From Paenibacillus sp. Soil750 (lineage in GTDB: Bacteria; Bacillota; Bacilli; Paenibacillales; NBRC-103111), in the NCBI RefSeq assembly GCF_001428045.1, contig NZ_LMSD01000009.1, positions 124,001 through 188,000 of the forward strand: a DNA stretch of 64,000 nucleotides. Reading direction: 5' to 3'. Shown here piece by piece: positions 26,455-36,300 of this stretch (positions within the stretch are counted from its first letter, which is position 1; the number at the start of each line of letters is the position of its first letter). The notes under the pieces are model-generated. The model did not search any database. It was not told the DNA's origin and saw nothing but the letters and a program-made list of their open reading frames with translations. A program made the position numbers and the translations under genes.

Positions 26455-27597
26455 TTATCGTTGTTCCCAAACGGCAAGAATTTCCTGAGCAACACGTTCC
26501 CATGGGAAGTTTTGTTCTGCCAATCTTCGTCCGTTAAGTCCCATATGTCGTGCATGGTTCATATCAGACAACAACGAATTTAGTTTTTGTGCATATTCGC
26601 TCGGATCTTCAGGGTTATTGATGAGTATTCCGTTATTATTCTTTACTATCTCTGGATTGCCACCTCTAGCTGTTGTAAGGAAGGGTAATCCAGCGGCCAT
26701 CGCTTCATAATGCACACGTGCTAACGGTTCCTGCCAAATAGATGTACAAACAAAGACATCTCCTGCGCAGAACCAGCGGTGAACATCTTGCGCTTGAACA
26801 TAGCCGGTTGTGATGACTGGCAGAGGTGAGCGCACGGCAAGTGCTCTGACGTAAGCGACATAGTCACTAACGGAGTTATCGCTGAACCAGGCACCACCGA
26901 CAACAACGAGTACAGCATCAGGATGATTGATTTGAGACATTGCACGTACCAGCACATGGGGGCCTTTATTGCGTGTAAGCCTCCCCACAAACAAAATGAC
27001 TTTCTTATTGGATAGGTTGTGTTCTGCTCTAAGGCTCTCCCGTGCACTTCGTGCACTTTCTGACTCCATCCAAGGAGCAAATCGATTCAAGTCAACGCCG
27101 GAATATATCGGTTTAATTTTACCAGCTGCATGGGGATAGTAATCACAGATAGCTGTTCCAATATACTGACTAATGGTGATTATACGCTCAGTTTGCTCGA
27201 TAACTTTATTCCCTTCGGCAAAGTCGATCTTAAAGGGATTGAACATATCGTTATGCATACTTAGAATAATCCGTGATGTAGGTGCAACTTCCCTCACAGG
27301 AAGGACTAGTAAAGGGCGGTTGAAAATTTGAATAATATCATAATGTTCCGACGTATTTTGTAGAAATTGGACAACTCCTGTAGCGTAAGCTTCAAGTAGA
27401 CCATGTGATTCCACACGAACATAGTGGATACCATTCGTGACTTCATCGTTTGGTAAAGCAGGGTCCGTTCTACCTAAAATGGTAATTCTGTGATGTTTAC
27501 TTAGTAGCGAAGCCACACCGTCAATATAGGTTTGGATTGCTCCCCCACGAATGTTGGGGACAGGCAGCTTTTCTGTACAAATCATCAGAATGTTCAC
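26455..27597 (-). CDS. Family 4 glycosyltransferase, CotSA-like
   Basis: A 380-residue GT-B enzyme with N-terminal MICTEKLPVPNIRGGAIQTY and the C-terminal nucleotide-sugar site (VGRLTRNKGPHVLVRAM; EPLARVHYEAMAAGLPFLTT). It lies 19 bp after a CotS-like gene. In Bacillus subtilis the spore-coat genes cotSA (a GT4-like protein) and cotS are adjacent, so the pair is most simply a CotSA/CotS equivalent. GTG 27597 has an AAAGGAAG box upstream. The transferred sugar is unknown. Confidence 0.85.
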   Translation of the reverse strand: MNILMICTEKLPVPNIRGGAIQTYIDGVASLLSKHHRITILGRTDPALPNDEVTNGIHYVRVESHGLLEAYATGVVQFLQNTSEHYDIIQIFNRPLLVLPVREVAPTSRIILSMHNDMFNPFKIDFAEGNKVIEQTERIITISQYIGTAICDYYPHAAGKIKPIYSGVDLNRFAPWMESESARSARESLRAEHNLSNKKVILFVGRLTRNKGPHVLVRAMSQINHPDAVLVVVGGAWFSDNSVSDYVAYVRALAVRSPLPVITTGYVQAQDVHRWFCAGDVFVCTSIWQEPLARVHYEAMAAGLPFLTTARGGNPEIVKNNNGILINNPEDPSEYAQKLNSLLSDMNHARHMGLNGRRLAEQNFPWERVAQEILAVWEQR

Positions 27598-27616
27598 AAG
27601 TTAACAGCTTCCTTTC

Positions 27617-29785
27617 TCAAGCAGTCCTTTTTCTAGGTGGAATCTGCCTTTTTTTCCACGGCGGCGGTACATTCATGTTCGATCGTGGTTGTTGTGTTTT
27701 ATTCATAGTTGGCTTCACTGCACGTTTAACTGGCTTCTTAAGTCCCAGTTTACGTTTCATTTGTTTCTTAAGAGGTCGTCGTATTGACTTTACTTTTTTC
27801 TTAGCACGCCATGTTTTGTAACCCCAGATAATCTTTATACCTGTGACGCGCTTCCATTGGGTGAGTCTCTTTAGTTTTCTGCGTCTTAGATATCGGGTTT
27901 TCTTGATGATTCTGGTTTTCTTCAATACGCGCCGCTTTCTTGGAACACGGAGTTTAAATCGCTTCCGTCCACCAGCAGGGATGAGGGCTGGGGCAGGTAA
28001 TGATATTGGAGGCACAGTAACAGTAGCAGGATCTCCTGCAGATACAGTTTCTGGTGTAAATGGCATCGAGACAGGTTCAGATACAGCTGGCGTTTTGGCG
28101 TAGTCACTTTTTGGCTTACTTGTAGAAGGAATGGTGACTGCAACAGGCTCTTGGATATAAGGTACGGGGAGGACTTTCTTATCGACTGGTTTCTTGTCAT
28201 AAACAGGCTCTGCTACTTTAGGTAACTCAGCATAAACAGGCTCTGCTACTTTAGGTAACTCAGCATAAACAGGCTCTGCTACTTTAGGTAACTCAGCATA
28301 AACAGGCTCTGCTACTTTAGGTAACTCAGCATAAACAGGCTCTGCTACTTCAGGTAACTCAGCATAAACAGGCTCTGCTGCTTTAGGTAACTCAGCATAA
28401 ACAGGTTCTGCTGCTTCAGGTAACTCAGCATAAACGGGTTCTGCTGCTTCAGGTAACTCAGCATAAACGGGTTCTGGCATAAGTGGAGTTGGCATGATCT
28501 CTTCAACAGCAGGCGTAGCAGGTGTTATAGGTGTAACCGGTGTAACTGGTGTAACTGGTGTAACAGGTGTTGTAGGCGTATCGGAATAAATAGGTGTCAA
28601 CACATCGCCAGGAAGAATAACTGCAGGATTTTGTAAGGTCGGTTTGACATAATCCGCTGAGTAGTCTCCAGCAGGGTAATTCGCCTTATCTTTTTCAAGC
28701 TCCGTTAACGCTTGCCATTTACTTGCTTCAGTAGTCATGACTCTTTGAAGAATCGAAGCAAGCTCAGTGTCAAGGAATACTTGCGGATCAAACACGATTT
28801 CTTTGACATGCTTATAAAATTCATTAGGAAAAGCCATATCGATCCACAAGATTTCGAAGGTTTCTTGATCAAGAGGATTAGCACGATGATAAGCGTCAAT
28901 CATGCCACGAATCCATGTTAAATCCCACACGCCCATATCATCCATGGTACTTGTGATCAATTTACGTAAATCACGTATAGGCAAATCGTAGGAAACGCCG
29001 TCTAAGTCGATAACCCAGATGCCGCCAGGTCCCATTTGACCGTTCGACCATCCGAAATCTTGATGGGCAAGTCCCCAGTGGGGTTCACCTTTGGCTAACA
29101 TCGCGTTGTATGGGGAGTTTTGGAAACGAAGGTACATGTCGTTAGCCTGCCGCTTGAATTCCTCAATGACGGCAAGTAAGCTTGCGCTTGCAGCGGTTTC
29201 AGAGTAAGCCTGAGCGATATCTTGAAACCATCCGATTTTGGCGATTATTTTTTCGTAATATTTGCCCCAGCCGTAGATGCGTGAGGATTTCTCCGAACCG
29301 CTAGGAGGGACATAACCCCTTGAGTTTTTGTGGAATTCACCTAAGCCAAAGCACAGCTGAGAAGCTCCATCTAGGTCGATTTTTGATACGGGCACCAGGG
29401 GTTCAATCCAGTCTGTCACGATCCAGAGTTTACCACCTGCTTCAACGTAGTAATGGCCTTCTTTCGTAGGGATAAAAGATGGAACCCTGTGACCTAAACC
29501 AGACATGTAGGCTTGAGCACCAACGCTGAAAAGACTTCTTCTAGGTCGTCTGTGCAAACATTTAATACTAAGATTGCCCTTACTTGTGCCGATTTTCCAA
29601 ATAGCTCCGCCTTTATCTGGCTTGGAGGTAATCAAGAGCATATCATTGACTTGAAAGTCATAATGTCCCAAGACCTCTCGTGCCAGCATCTCTAAACCAG
29701 GAGGAACATACATGTTAGCAACGACACCTGGATCCAAGACATCATTTATCCAGGGTACGACTTGATAATTTTCCACCACCATCAC
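27617..29785 (-). CDS. CotS-family kinase-like spore coat protein with repeat region and basic tail
   Basis: Residues about 20-380 have the CotS/YutH phosphotransferase-like fold: HQDFGWSNG fits the HxDxxxxN catalytic loop and VIDLDG the metal-binding motif. At 722 residues it is about twice the usual length of 340-380. The added C-terminal region has a VTP repeat (about 410-430), eight 11-residue units of the form EPVYAELPKVA (about 440-530), and a Lys/Arg-rich tail (about 600-722). The start is ambiguous among GTG 29785, ATG 29782 and GTG 29779, all close to GGAG. It precedes the CotSA-like gene in one operon. A spore-surface structural role is inferred from family and from the tail. Confidence 0.85.
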   Translation of the reverse strand: MMVVENYQVVPWINDVLDPGVVANMYVPPGLEMLAREVLGHYDFQVNDMLLITSKPDKGGAIWKIGTSKGNLSIKCLHRRPRRSLFSVGAQAYMSGLGHRVPSFIPTKEGHYYVEAGGKLWIVTDWIEPLVPVSKIDLDGASQLCFGLGEFHKNSRGYVPPSGSEKSSRIYGWGKYYEKIIAKIGWFQDIAQAYSETAASASLLAVIEEFKRQANDMYLRFQNSPYNAMLAKGEPHWGLAHQDFGWSNGQMGPGGIWVIDLDGVSYDLPIRDLRKLITSTMDDMGVWDLTWIRGMIDAYHRANPLDQETFEILWIDMAFPNEFYKHVKEIVFDPQVFLDTELASILQRVMTTEASKWQALTELEKDKANYPAGDYSADYVKPTLQNPAVILPGDVLTPIYSDTPTTPVTPVTPVTPVTPITPATPAVEEIMPTPLMPEPVYAELPEAAEPVYAELPEAAEPVYAELPKAAEPVYAELPEVAEPVYAELPKVAEPVYAELPKVAEPVYAELPKVAEPVYAELPKVAEPVYDKKPVDKKVLPVPYIQEPVAVTIPSTSKPKSDYAKTPAVSEPVSMPFTPETVSAGDPATVTVPPISLPAPALIPAGGRKRFKLRVPRKRRVLKKTRIIKKTRYLRRRKLKRLTQWKRVTGIKIIWGYKTWRAKKKVKSIRRPLKKQMKRKLGLKKPVKRAVKPTMNKTQQPRSNMNVPPPWKKRQIPPRKRTA
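28201..28464. repeat. Eight tandem 33-bp units within the CotS-like gene
   Basis: Units of 33 bp encode the EPVYAELP(K/E)(V/A)A repeat. The four units at 28201-28332 are essentially identical, whereas those towards 28464 (nearer the N-terminal domain) carry silent and missense changes. This suggests recent expansion at the C-terminal end. Confidence 0.9.
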
Positions 29786-30027
29786 TCCATCACGTATTTT
29801 AAAGTGAATTGTACGTTCTAAGCCCTTACAAATGTTGCGAAATTGCTAAAATGATCCACTTTTGTACCTCTTCGAACTACTGTGAATACGAAAGTTCACC
29901 TCACATAAACCAGTTTAGGTTTATCTAATTCTATGCATATGTCATTAGGTGAATGGTTGATATGTACAAGAGTGGAACTTCATGAAAAACGATTAGACAT
30001 CTGCATACTTTTTTACAAAAATAGGAA

Positions 30028-30081
30028 TTGACATGAAACCAAATGGTTGTATATAATGAAAAACGAAACCAAAAGGTTTCG
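30028..30081 (+). promoter_or_regulatory. Consensus promoter with two palindromic operators
   Basis: The -35 TTGACA (30028-30033) and -10 TATAAT (30052-30057) are perfect, spaced 18 bp. The spacer holds the palindrome AACCAAATGGTT (30037-30048), and a second related palindrome CGAAACC-AAAA-GGTTTCG (30064-30081) lies at the expected transcription start. Repressor binding at both is likely; the regulator is not encoded next door. The rest of the 29786-30114 gap holds only an inverted repeat ATAAACC...GGTTTAT (29905-29924). Confidence 0.75.
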
Positions 30082-30114
30082 TATAACTACATATGGGTAA
30101 AGAGGAGATTGAAA

Positions 30115-30561
30115 ATGTTATTTCAAGAAATTAATTATTGGGCCGTATTTGTTACGGGGATTTTATCTTTAGTGTTAGGTTTTCTTTGGATGGCTGTTAT
30201 ATGGGCCAAACCTTATCAGAAGCACATGTACGGCAAGGGAGAACAAACCAATCTTAACGTAAGTAAAGCGGATAAAATCCAGTCTTTTGTGATTTATATT
30301 CTTGTATCTTTCATAACTTCGATTGCATTCGCAGGTTGTTTAGAGCTATGGAAAACAGGTGGACAAGCATTTGGTTATGATGGCGATAGTCTAATGAATG
30401 CTTTTTGGTTCACTATGCTATTAGCAGCAGGTTACACGCTTCCGTTTACAGTGGGTAAAAAGGTTTGGCAGTTCAAAAGTTGGCTAGTCGTGGCTGTAGA
30501 CACTTCTTATGAGATCGTTCGCTTTACGATGTTGTTGCTTGTATTCTGGTTCTGGGTATAA
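30115..30561 (+). CDS. DUF1761-like membrane protein
   Basis: A 148-residue protein with four hydrophobic segments (about residues 7-30, 57-78, 95-113, 122-146). It resembles the DUF1761 family (INYWAVFVTGILSLVLGFLW at the N-terminus). ATG 30115 has AGAGGAG 7 nt upstream; a longer frame to 30043 overlaps the promoter and is rejected. The function of DUF1761 is unknown. The very strong promoter and flanking operators suggest tightly repressed, inducible expression. Confidence 0.8.
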   Translation: MLFQEINYWAVFVTGILSLVLGFLWMAVIWAKPYQKHMYGKGEQTNLNVSKADKIQSFVIYILVSFITSIAFAGCLELWKTGGQAFGYDGDSLMNAFWFTMLLAAGYTLPFTVGKKVWQFKSWLVVAVDTSYEIVRFTMLLLVFWFWV

Positions 30562-30677
30562 GAATGTTAAGAACCTGAAGATACGCTAACTTCTTCTAAG
30601 CTTACGATAAGCCTCCGCATCCTATTTCAGGATATAGTTAGTGTGTAGATAAGATCACACTTTCAGGAGGGGTTACA

Positions 30678-31424
30678 ATGAGTAAATTAACAAGTAAATT
30701 AACACAAGAAGAAGTTGCATTTTATAAAAAGAATGGGTATTTTCTTTATGAGAAACAAGTATTCTCCCCAGAGAAATTAGCCGAGTTAACGGAGCTATTT
30801 GAAGATCAACTGAAGCAAAAAGGCAGTAAACTCTCAGACGAGTTAGACACACCGCATTTCCGTGAAGAGCGTCTATTACAATTTCTTTTAGCAGATGAAG
30901 TATTGGATCTCGTTGAACCTATTATCGGACCTAACATTGGTTTGTGGTCTTCCCATTTTATATGCAAGGATCCGTTCGTTGGACGAGCGACGCCATGGCA
31001 TGAGGATTCTGCTTATTGGAAGGGCCGCGTTAGTAACTTCGATAATATCATTACGATTTGGTTAGCCATCGATAATAGCACGAAGGAAAATGGGTGTATG
31101 CAAGTTATTCCAGGCACACACAACAATGGGTTCTCCGAATATGAGAAAGTAGACGGTGAGAAGAATCTCTTTAGTACGCAGATTAAAAATATGGACACAT
31201 CGACTGCTGTTCATTTTGAACTGCAAAGAGGTCAATGCTCCTTGCATGATTCACGAATTATTCATGGTGCGGATCCGAACAAGAGCGAATTCCGTCGCTG
31301 TGGCTACACGATGCGCTATTTCTCTACGGATACGAAGGTCTACGCGGATAAAAATCCAAACTTCAAAGTTTGGCTCGCTCGTGGCAAAGATCTAGCAGGA
31401 AATATTTATGCGAACGTAAAGTAG
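30678..31424 (+). CDS. PhyH-family Fe(II)/2-oxoglutarate dioxygenase
   Basis: A 248-residue protein of the phytanoyl-CoA dioxygenase family, which hydroxylates varied small molecules. The iron triad is visible: His108 and Asp110 in PWHEDSAYW, and distal His196 in IIHGADPN. MQVIPGTHNN is the usual strand before the distal site. ATG 30678 has an AGGAGG box. The next gene, 65 bp downstream, is an AraC regulator, likely its regulator or co-transcribed. Substrate unknown. Two other PhyH genes in the window also have AraC neighbours. Confidence 0.88.
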   Translation: MSKLTSKLTQEEVAFYKKNGYFLYEKQVFSPEKLAELTELFEDQLKQKGSKLSDELDTPHFREERLLQFLLADEVLDLVEPIIGPNIGLWSSHFICKDPFVGRATPWHEDSAYWKGRVSNFDNIITIWLAIDNSTKENGCMQVIPGTHNNGFSEYEKVDGEKNLFSTQIKNMDTSTAVHFELQRGQCSLHDSRIIHGADPNKSEFRRCGYTMRYFSTDTKVYADKNPNFKVWLARGKDLAGNIYANVK

Positions 31425-31489
31425 AAGGGATTTAGACTTCATTCATGGAAATCTTATGATAAACGAAATGTGGAATGAGGAGGACTTGG

Positions 31490-32326
31490 ATGAAAAAGCA
31501 ACCTGTGAGACTTACGAATGAACAATTTATTCAACCTGCCTCCTCCTTTCAAATTTACTTCCAGTATATCAATGAGCGTCATGAACTTCATTGGCATGAA
31601 TTCTATGAGCTTTGCTTTGTAGTTCGAGGCAGAGGTATGAATATAGTGAATGGAACAGAGCATGAGCTGCGGAATGGCAGCTTGTTTCTGTTAACTCCTG
31701 CTGATTTCCACGAAATCTATTCGTATCCGAATGAGCCCATGGAGCTGTATAATCTAGTGTTCGATGAGGATTTGCTGGATCAAGAACTGCGAGAATTCAT
31801 GTTTGGGCAAGTTGCGGAATATATGGTAGATCTGAACGAAACGCATCATGAGATTATAGAGTCTGAGTTTCAACTGATTCGCGATGAGGTTCAAATGAAG
31901 AAGCCAGGACATTCTATTCTGATCAAAGGAGCTTTCGAGCGAATCCTTTTGTATTTATTTCGAACTTATCATGAACGTAATGATCAGCCTGAATTGCAGG
32001 CCATGCCGTCTCAGTCCTCAACGCTTCAACGAGCGCTTGTTTATATGCATCATCATTTTCGGGAAGAACTTCGGTTGGAGGATGCTGCTAAGCAAGCTGG
32101 ATTGGCGCCGAATTATTTTAGTCTCGTTTTTCACAAAATGACCGGCATTTCGTTCCAAATCTACTTGCAAGGGCTACGGTTGCAATTTGCCAAATCACTT
32201 CTGCAAGCCTCGGACATTCCAATTACTGAAATTTGCTTCGCCTCAGGATTCAATACATTAACGCATTTCGAGAGAGCGTTCAAGCAGAAATACGGAAGCT
32301 CACCGCGAACGTTCCGCTCGAACTAA
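31490..32326 (+). CDS. AraC-family regulator with cupin sensor domain
   Basis: A 278-residue regulator: an N-terminal cupin-like sensor (LHWHEFYELCFVVRGRG) and a C-terminal double helix-turn-helix (EDAAKQAGLAPNYFSLVFHK; ITEICFASGFNTLTHFERAF). ATG 31490 has GAGGAGG 6 nt upstream, preferred to ATG 31475. It directly follows the PhyH dioxygenase gene on the same strand. Sugar or small-molecule sensing is typical of the family; the ligand is unknown. Confidence 0.9.
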   Translation: MKKQPVRLTNEQFIQPASSFQIYFQYINERHELHWHEFYELCFVVRGRGMNIVNGTEHELRNGSLFLLTPADFHEIYSYPNEPMELYNLVFDEDLLDQELREFMFGQVAEYMVDLNETHHEIIESEFQLIRDEVQMKKPGHSILIKGAFERILLYLFRTYHERNDQPELQAMPSQSSTLQRALVYMHHHFREELRLEDAAKQAGLAPNYFSLVFHKMTGISFQIYLQGLRLQFAKSLLQASDIPITEICFASGFNTLTHFERAFKQKYGSSPRTFRSN

Positions 32327-32393
32327 AGGTGTGTGTTGCTCTCCAGATGTGTATAATAGATGTATCTAATTTACACAAAGGGGACAACTTCTC

Positions 32394-32564
32394 ATGATTA
32401 CTTGCAAATCGTGCTCGAAACCAACAGAAATCCATACGCAGCGTTGTTCGCACTGCGGGGCTTTGTCACCCTACACGGTTGCTGAGAAATTCGACATGAT
32501 GGCCGAACTAGTGGAAAAAGCTTTGAAGCAGGAGCTCGAATCGAGAAGAAGATTGAAGCATTAG
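32394..32564 (+). CDS. Small zinc-ribbon protein
   Basis: A 56-residue open frame starting MITCKSCSKPTEIHTQRCSH. Two CxxC knuckles (Cys4/Cys7 and Cys18/Cys21) are spaced as in a zinc ribbon, followed by an amphipathic, charged helix ending RRRLKH. A TATAAT box (32352-32357) and an AAAGGGGA ribosome-binding site precede ATG 32394, and a terminator follows. The function is unknown; similar short zinc ribbons occur in many Bacillales. Confidence 0.7.
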   Translation: MITCKSCSKPTEIHTQRCSHCGALSPYTVAEKFDMMAELVEKALKQELESRRRLKH

Positions 32565-32587
32565 GCGAGTAGAATCACATAGTAATG

Positions 32588-32635
32588 ACTGGGGCTACCC
32601 AGTGTGAGGCACCCGACATGGTCTGGTGTTTTTTT
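32588..32635 (+). terminator. Terminator after the zinc-ribbon gene
   Basis: An ACTGGG/CCCAGT hairpin (32588-32603) is followed by a CACC-GAC/GTC-GGTG hairpin (32610-32628) and a run of seven T residues. Confidence 0.75.
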
Positions 32636-32727
32636 GTGTTGGTGGGGGATGGGAAGTGATGGGCAGCTAGTCGTGGTTTAAGAGTAGAGTGGAATTTTGT
32701 ATTGCTCATTTGCCATTCTCGCTGCGA

Positions 32728-32913
32728 ATAAATGGATTTCCTCCAGATAATTTCCATGAAATTCCGTCTAAACGGACATTAAATGGATTTCATACAGTTA
32801 AATTCAGTATATCCGACCCAATTGATCAATTCAGGGAGAATTAACTACATCTTTTCCATCTAAATCAAATTTTCTAATAAATCCGCCAGATTAGCTGTAG
32901 GTTTTCCAGTTAA
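32728..32913. repeat. Complete copy of the four-unit intergenic repeat
   Basis: Four 23-nt units start at 32728, 32779, 32841 and 32891 (offsets 0, 51, 113, 163). The first two carry the TGGA half on the plus strand and the last two on the minus strand, so the block as a whole is an imperfect inverted repeat. It sits in the 743-bp region between the zinc-ribbon gene and the mannanase, where the only other candidate feature is the short frame at 33115. Confidence 0.75.
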
Positions 32914-33114
32914 TTAGATTGAGTACCCCCAATCCAACCTGCGCCTTAGACGCCTGCCTCTGCAGTGCTGCGAAGATTACGCATCTACAAACACGTAGAT
33001 TCCAGTTTAAGGTCAAGTTTTTGATGCTGAGTCCAATTCAATCTCAGTTTGAACAGCGTATACTTAATTTGTAGGTGCTTAGTGCCTCGAAATAAGATGA
33101 CTGGGGTGATAGTG

Positions 33115-33270
33115 ATGTACACAGGTCGTCGGTACCACACCTCGCATGTACAGGGAACAAACACAGATCTCTCAAATGCCCAATTAACGGAAATCGATCA
33201 AAGGACAATAGAGTCCAATAAAATGCCAAGCCAGTACATTTCAACCGCCGATCATCCCTCCTATAATTAA
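33115..33270 (+). CDS. Possible 51-residue protein
   Basis: An ATG at 33115 with GGGGTGAT 5-12 nt upstream opens a frame starting MYTGRRYHTSHVQGTNTDLS and ending PSYN. The composition is protein-like, but I recognise no family, and the end overlaps a TATAAT-like sequence (33262-33267) that could serve the mannanase gene. It may be chance. Confidence 0.3.
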   Translation: MYTGRRYHTSHVQGTNTDLSNAQLTEIDQRTIESNKMPSQYISTADHPSYN

Positions 33271-33307
33271 AAATGATACAAAATGTAGGATACGAGGGGG
33301 CGAACGT

Positions 33308-36300
33308 ATGCGTTTGAAAAGCATGTGTGCAAAGCTTGTAGTAGCCATGTTAGTGGTATCTATGCTGATGAGCGGTTTTGTAGGCACGCCGAAAATGAAA
33401 GCGGAATCAAATCCAGGGATCTCCCAATTTATTACACGATCAGGGGATAAATTGATGGATGGTGCCAGCGAATTTCGTTTTATTGGGGCGAATGTGCCTA
33501 CGCTAACGATGGTTGAGGATGGGTATTGGCAGGTTCCCACAGAATGGGAGCAGCGAGATGCATTTAAAGCTTTGCAGCAAATGGGAGCGACAGCAACGAG
33601 AACATATGTCCTTTCTGTCAAAAAGGATACCGATTACCCTGGCATGATTCGCCATGTTGTTGGACCTAATCAGTTTAATGAAGAAGCGTTTGTCGCCCTA
33701 GACCGTGCGCTTGCACTTGCCAACGAGTACGGCATTCGTCTTATCATTCCATTCGTTGATCAGTATGAGTGGTGGGGAGGAATTGCTGAGTATGCCAAGT
33801 TTCGCGGGAAGAGCAAGGATGCGTTCTGGACGGATCCAGACATCAAGAAGGATTTTAAAGATACGATCTCGTATGTATTGAATCGTCGGAATACCATAAC
33901 GAACAAGCTTTATAAAGACGATCCTGCCATTCTCGCTTGGGAGACAGGGAATGAATTAACACCTCCATCCTCTGCATGGACGACTGAAATAGGTGCTTTT
34001 ATTAAAAATATGGATACTAATCACTTGCTGATTGATGGTAAATATGGCATTGATGCCAGCTCACTAGAGGAAAGCTCACCTATCGACATCGTAAGTAACC
34101 ATTATTATCCTAACCATTACGCTAGCTTTGCTTCTCAAGCAAATATCGATAAGAATATGGCCAAAGGGAAAAAGCCCTTCTACGTTGGGGAATTCGGTTT
34201 CATTCCTAAAAGTGATTTAACACCTTTCTTAGCCAATGTGATTGAAAACGGTACCAGTGGTGCCTTAATCTGGAGTCTGCGGTATCACAGTGAGGATGGC
34301 GGCTTCTTCCGACATACGGAAGGCACCTATGGCGGGACTTTCTATGAAGCGTATAAATGGCCAGGCTTCCCGGCAGGCGAGCAAGGCTTCGAGGAATCAT
34401 CCGTATTGGGGCTGTTACGGGATAAAGCTTATGAGATTCGCGGGATTACTTCAAAGCCAGCTCTACCACTACCTGAAGCACCGATTATGCTTCCGATTGA
34501 TACGGTCTCCCGTATCGGATGGAAGGGGTCAACTGGTGCAACGGCCTATACTGTAGAACGTTCCGTGTATGCGAATGGGCCTTGGGATATTGTTGGAGCT
34601 CAGGTCTACGACGCTTACAAAACAGATTTATTTGATGATATGACCACTGTGACAGGTGCTACGTACTTCTATCGAACGAAGGCACGAAATACCGTTGGTG
34701 AATCCACATATTCTCCAGTAGTAGGTCCAGTCATTGCGAAGCATGCCATTCAGGATGAACTCATTGATTATAGTAAAATGTATCAATTCTCAACGGATTT
34801 GAAATTTACCACAGATGATCTAGATCCAGCTTTGTTCGGAGGAGATCACTATCGACTTAAATTGCAGCCGAATGCGGTTGATCAGTTCGTAGCTTATGCG
34901 CTTCCTTCGACACCTACGAACTCGAGTGCGCTGCGGGCATTATCATTAAAAACTACCGCTTTCCGCAAGTCGGATCATCCGAATAATGAATTCAAGTTCT
35001 GGATTTCTGCGGATGGAACCAATTACACGGAGCTTCAGGTAGATAAATCCGATGCTGGCGGAGGCGATTGGCACAAAATTGTGTATAGCACGAATTCGCT
35101 GCCTCTGAATGCGAAGTATTTCAAAGTAACCTTTCCAGAAGGGGATGGCGAGTCTCAGTTAGGCGATATTGAAATTGTATACAACCATACAAGTGGTGAA
35201 GAGCTTATTTATAAAGATGCGATTTCAAGCGTTGCAATCACCAATGGTGTGTTGACAGACGAAATGAATAATATGCTGAAAATAGCCGACCATTCACCTA
35301 ACCTAGGATTCGAGTCGGGTGGTGCGTATTTTGGCAACGATCTGAAGCGATTAGTACGTACAGCTAACAATGCGGAATCGTTCGTGTACAAAACAGCGGG
35401 AGATATGAACTATTTCGTGATGACGAGTTATGCCAGACAAGAACCAAGTAAATACCGGCTTCCTAATTTTACCTTTTTAACATCGCCGGATGGTGAACAT
35501 TACTCGACTGTTACTCAAGTTCGTGTAGATGAGGTGCCAGGCGAGGGTTGGTGGAGCCGAATGGTATACACCGCCTACACCTTGCCAGCGGGAACCAAAT
35601 ATTTGAAAATTGTGTTCCCAGTTATCCCAGCGAATTTCGCTTCGGAGTACTGGAGTCCACAAGTGGGACGCATCCAAATTGGCGTGGGTTCAGAGAAGTT
35701 AGAGCCGCCTACCAATGTGAAAAGTGATGTCATTGAAAACTTTGAGAGCTACACAGGCTCAGATGCGATGTTACAAAACGCCTATACAGTGAATAACTCG
35801 GGTTCACCACTCCAATTAAACTTGGATAATGTTCATAAATCCGAAGGGACTTACAGCTTGAAATTGACCTCTTCCCTGAGCAAGGGCTGGGGTGGCATGG
35901 AAAAGCAAATTACGAATACGGTTTGGTCTGGCAACAGTGGGATTTCTTTCTGGGTACAACCTGCAGAAGCCTACACGGGTATTTCCATTCAGTTTAATGA
36001 AGGAAGTGCAACGAAAGGTGAGGTTTGGAAAAAAGATATTGGCGTATCCGGCAGTAAACCGCAGCTAATCAAGTTGCCTTTTAACCAATTTTATGTACCT
36101 GACTGGTGGAAAAACTCGCATCAAGGTGTCGGGAACAATGTCGTGGATCTTTCGTCCATTACGACATTTAGTATCAACATTGATGGAGCAGCCAACGTTA
36201 CACGTTCTGTCTACCTCGATGATTTCCGCCTGTATAAGTCACCGGTTGTTGATTCGTACGAAGACTATGGTGGGGACAGTACAAAGCTGCAAGCCCAATA

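Noticed and set aside
28201..28464. Regular 33-bp repeats suggesting a CRISPR array
   Set aside because: The units are directly adjacent with no spacers and stay in frame within the CotS-like gene, so they encode a peptide repeat.
32728..32913. Spaced repeats suggesting a CRISPR array
   Set aside because: Units alternate in orientation, spacing is 51/62/51 and spacers are AT-rich and short in number; there is no cas gene. Treated as an intergenic element.
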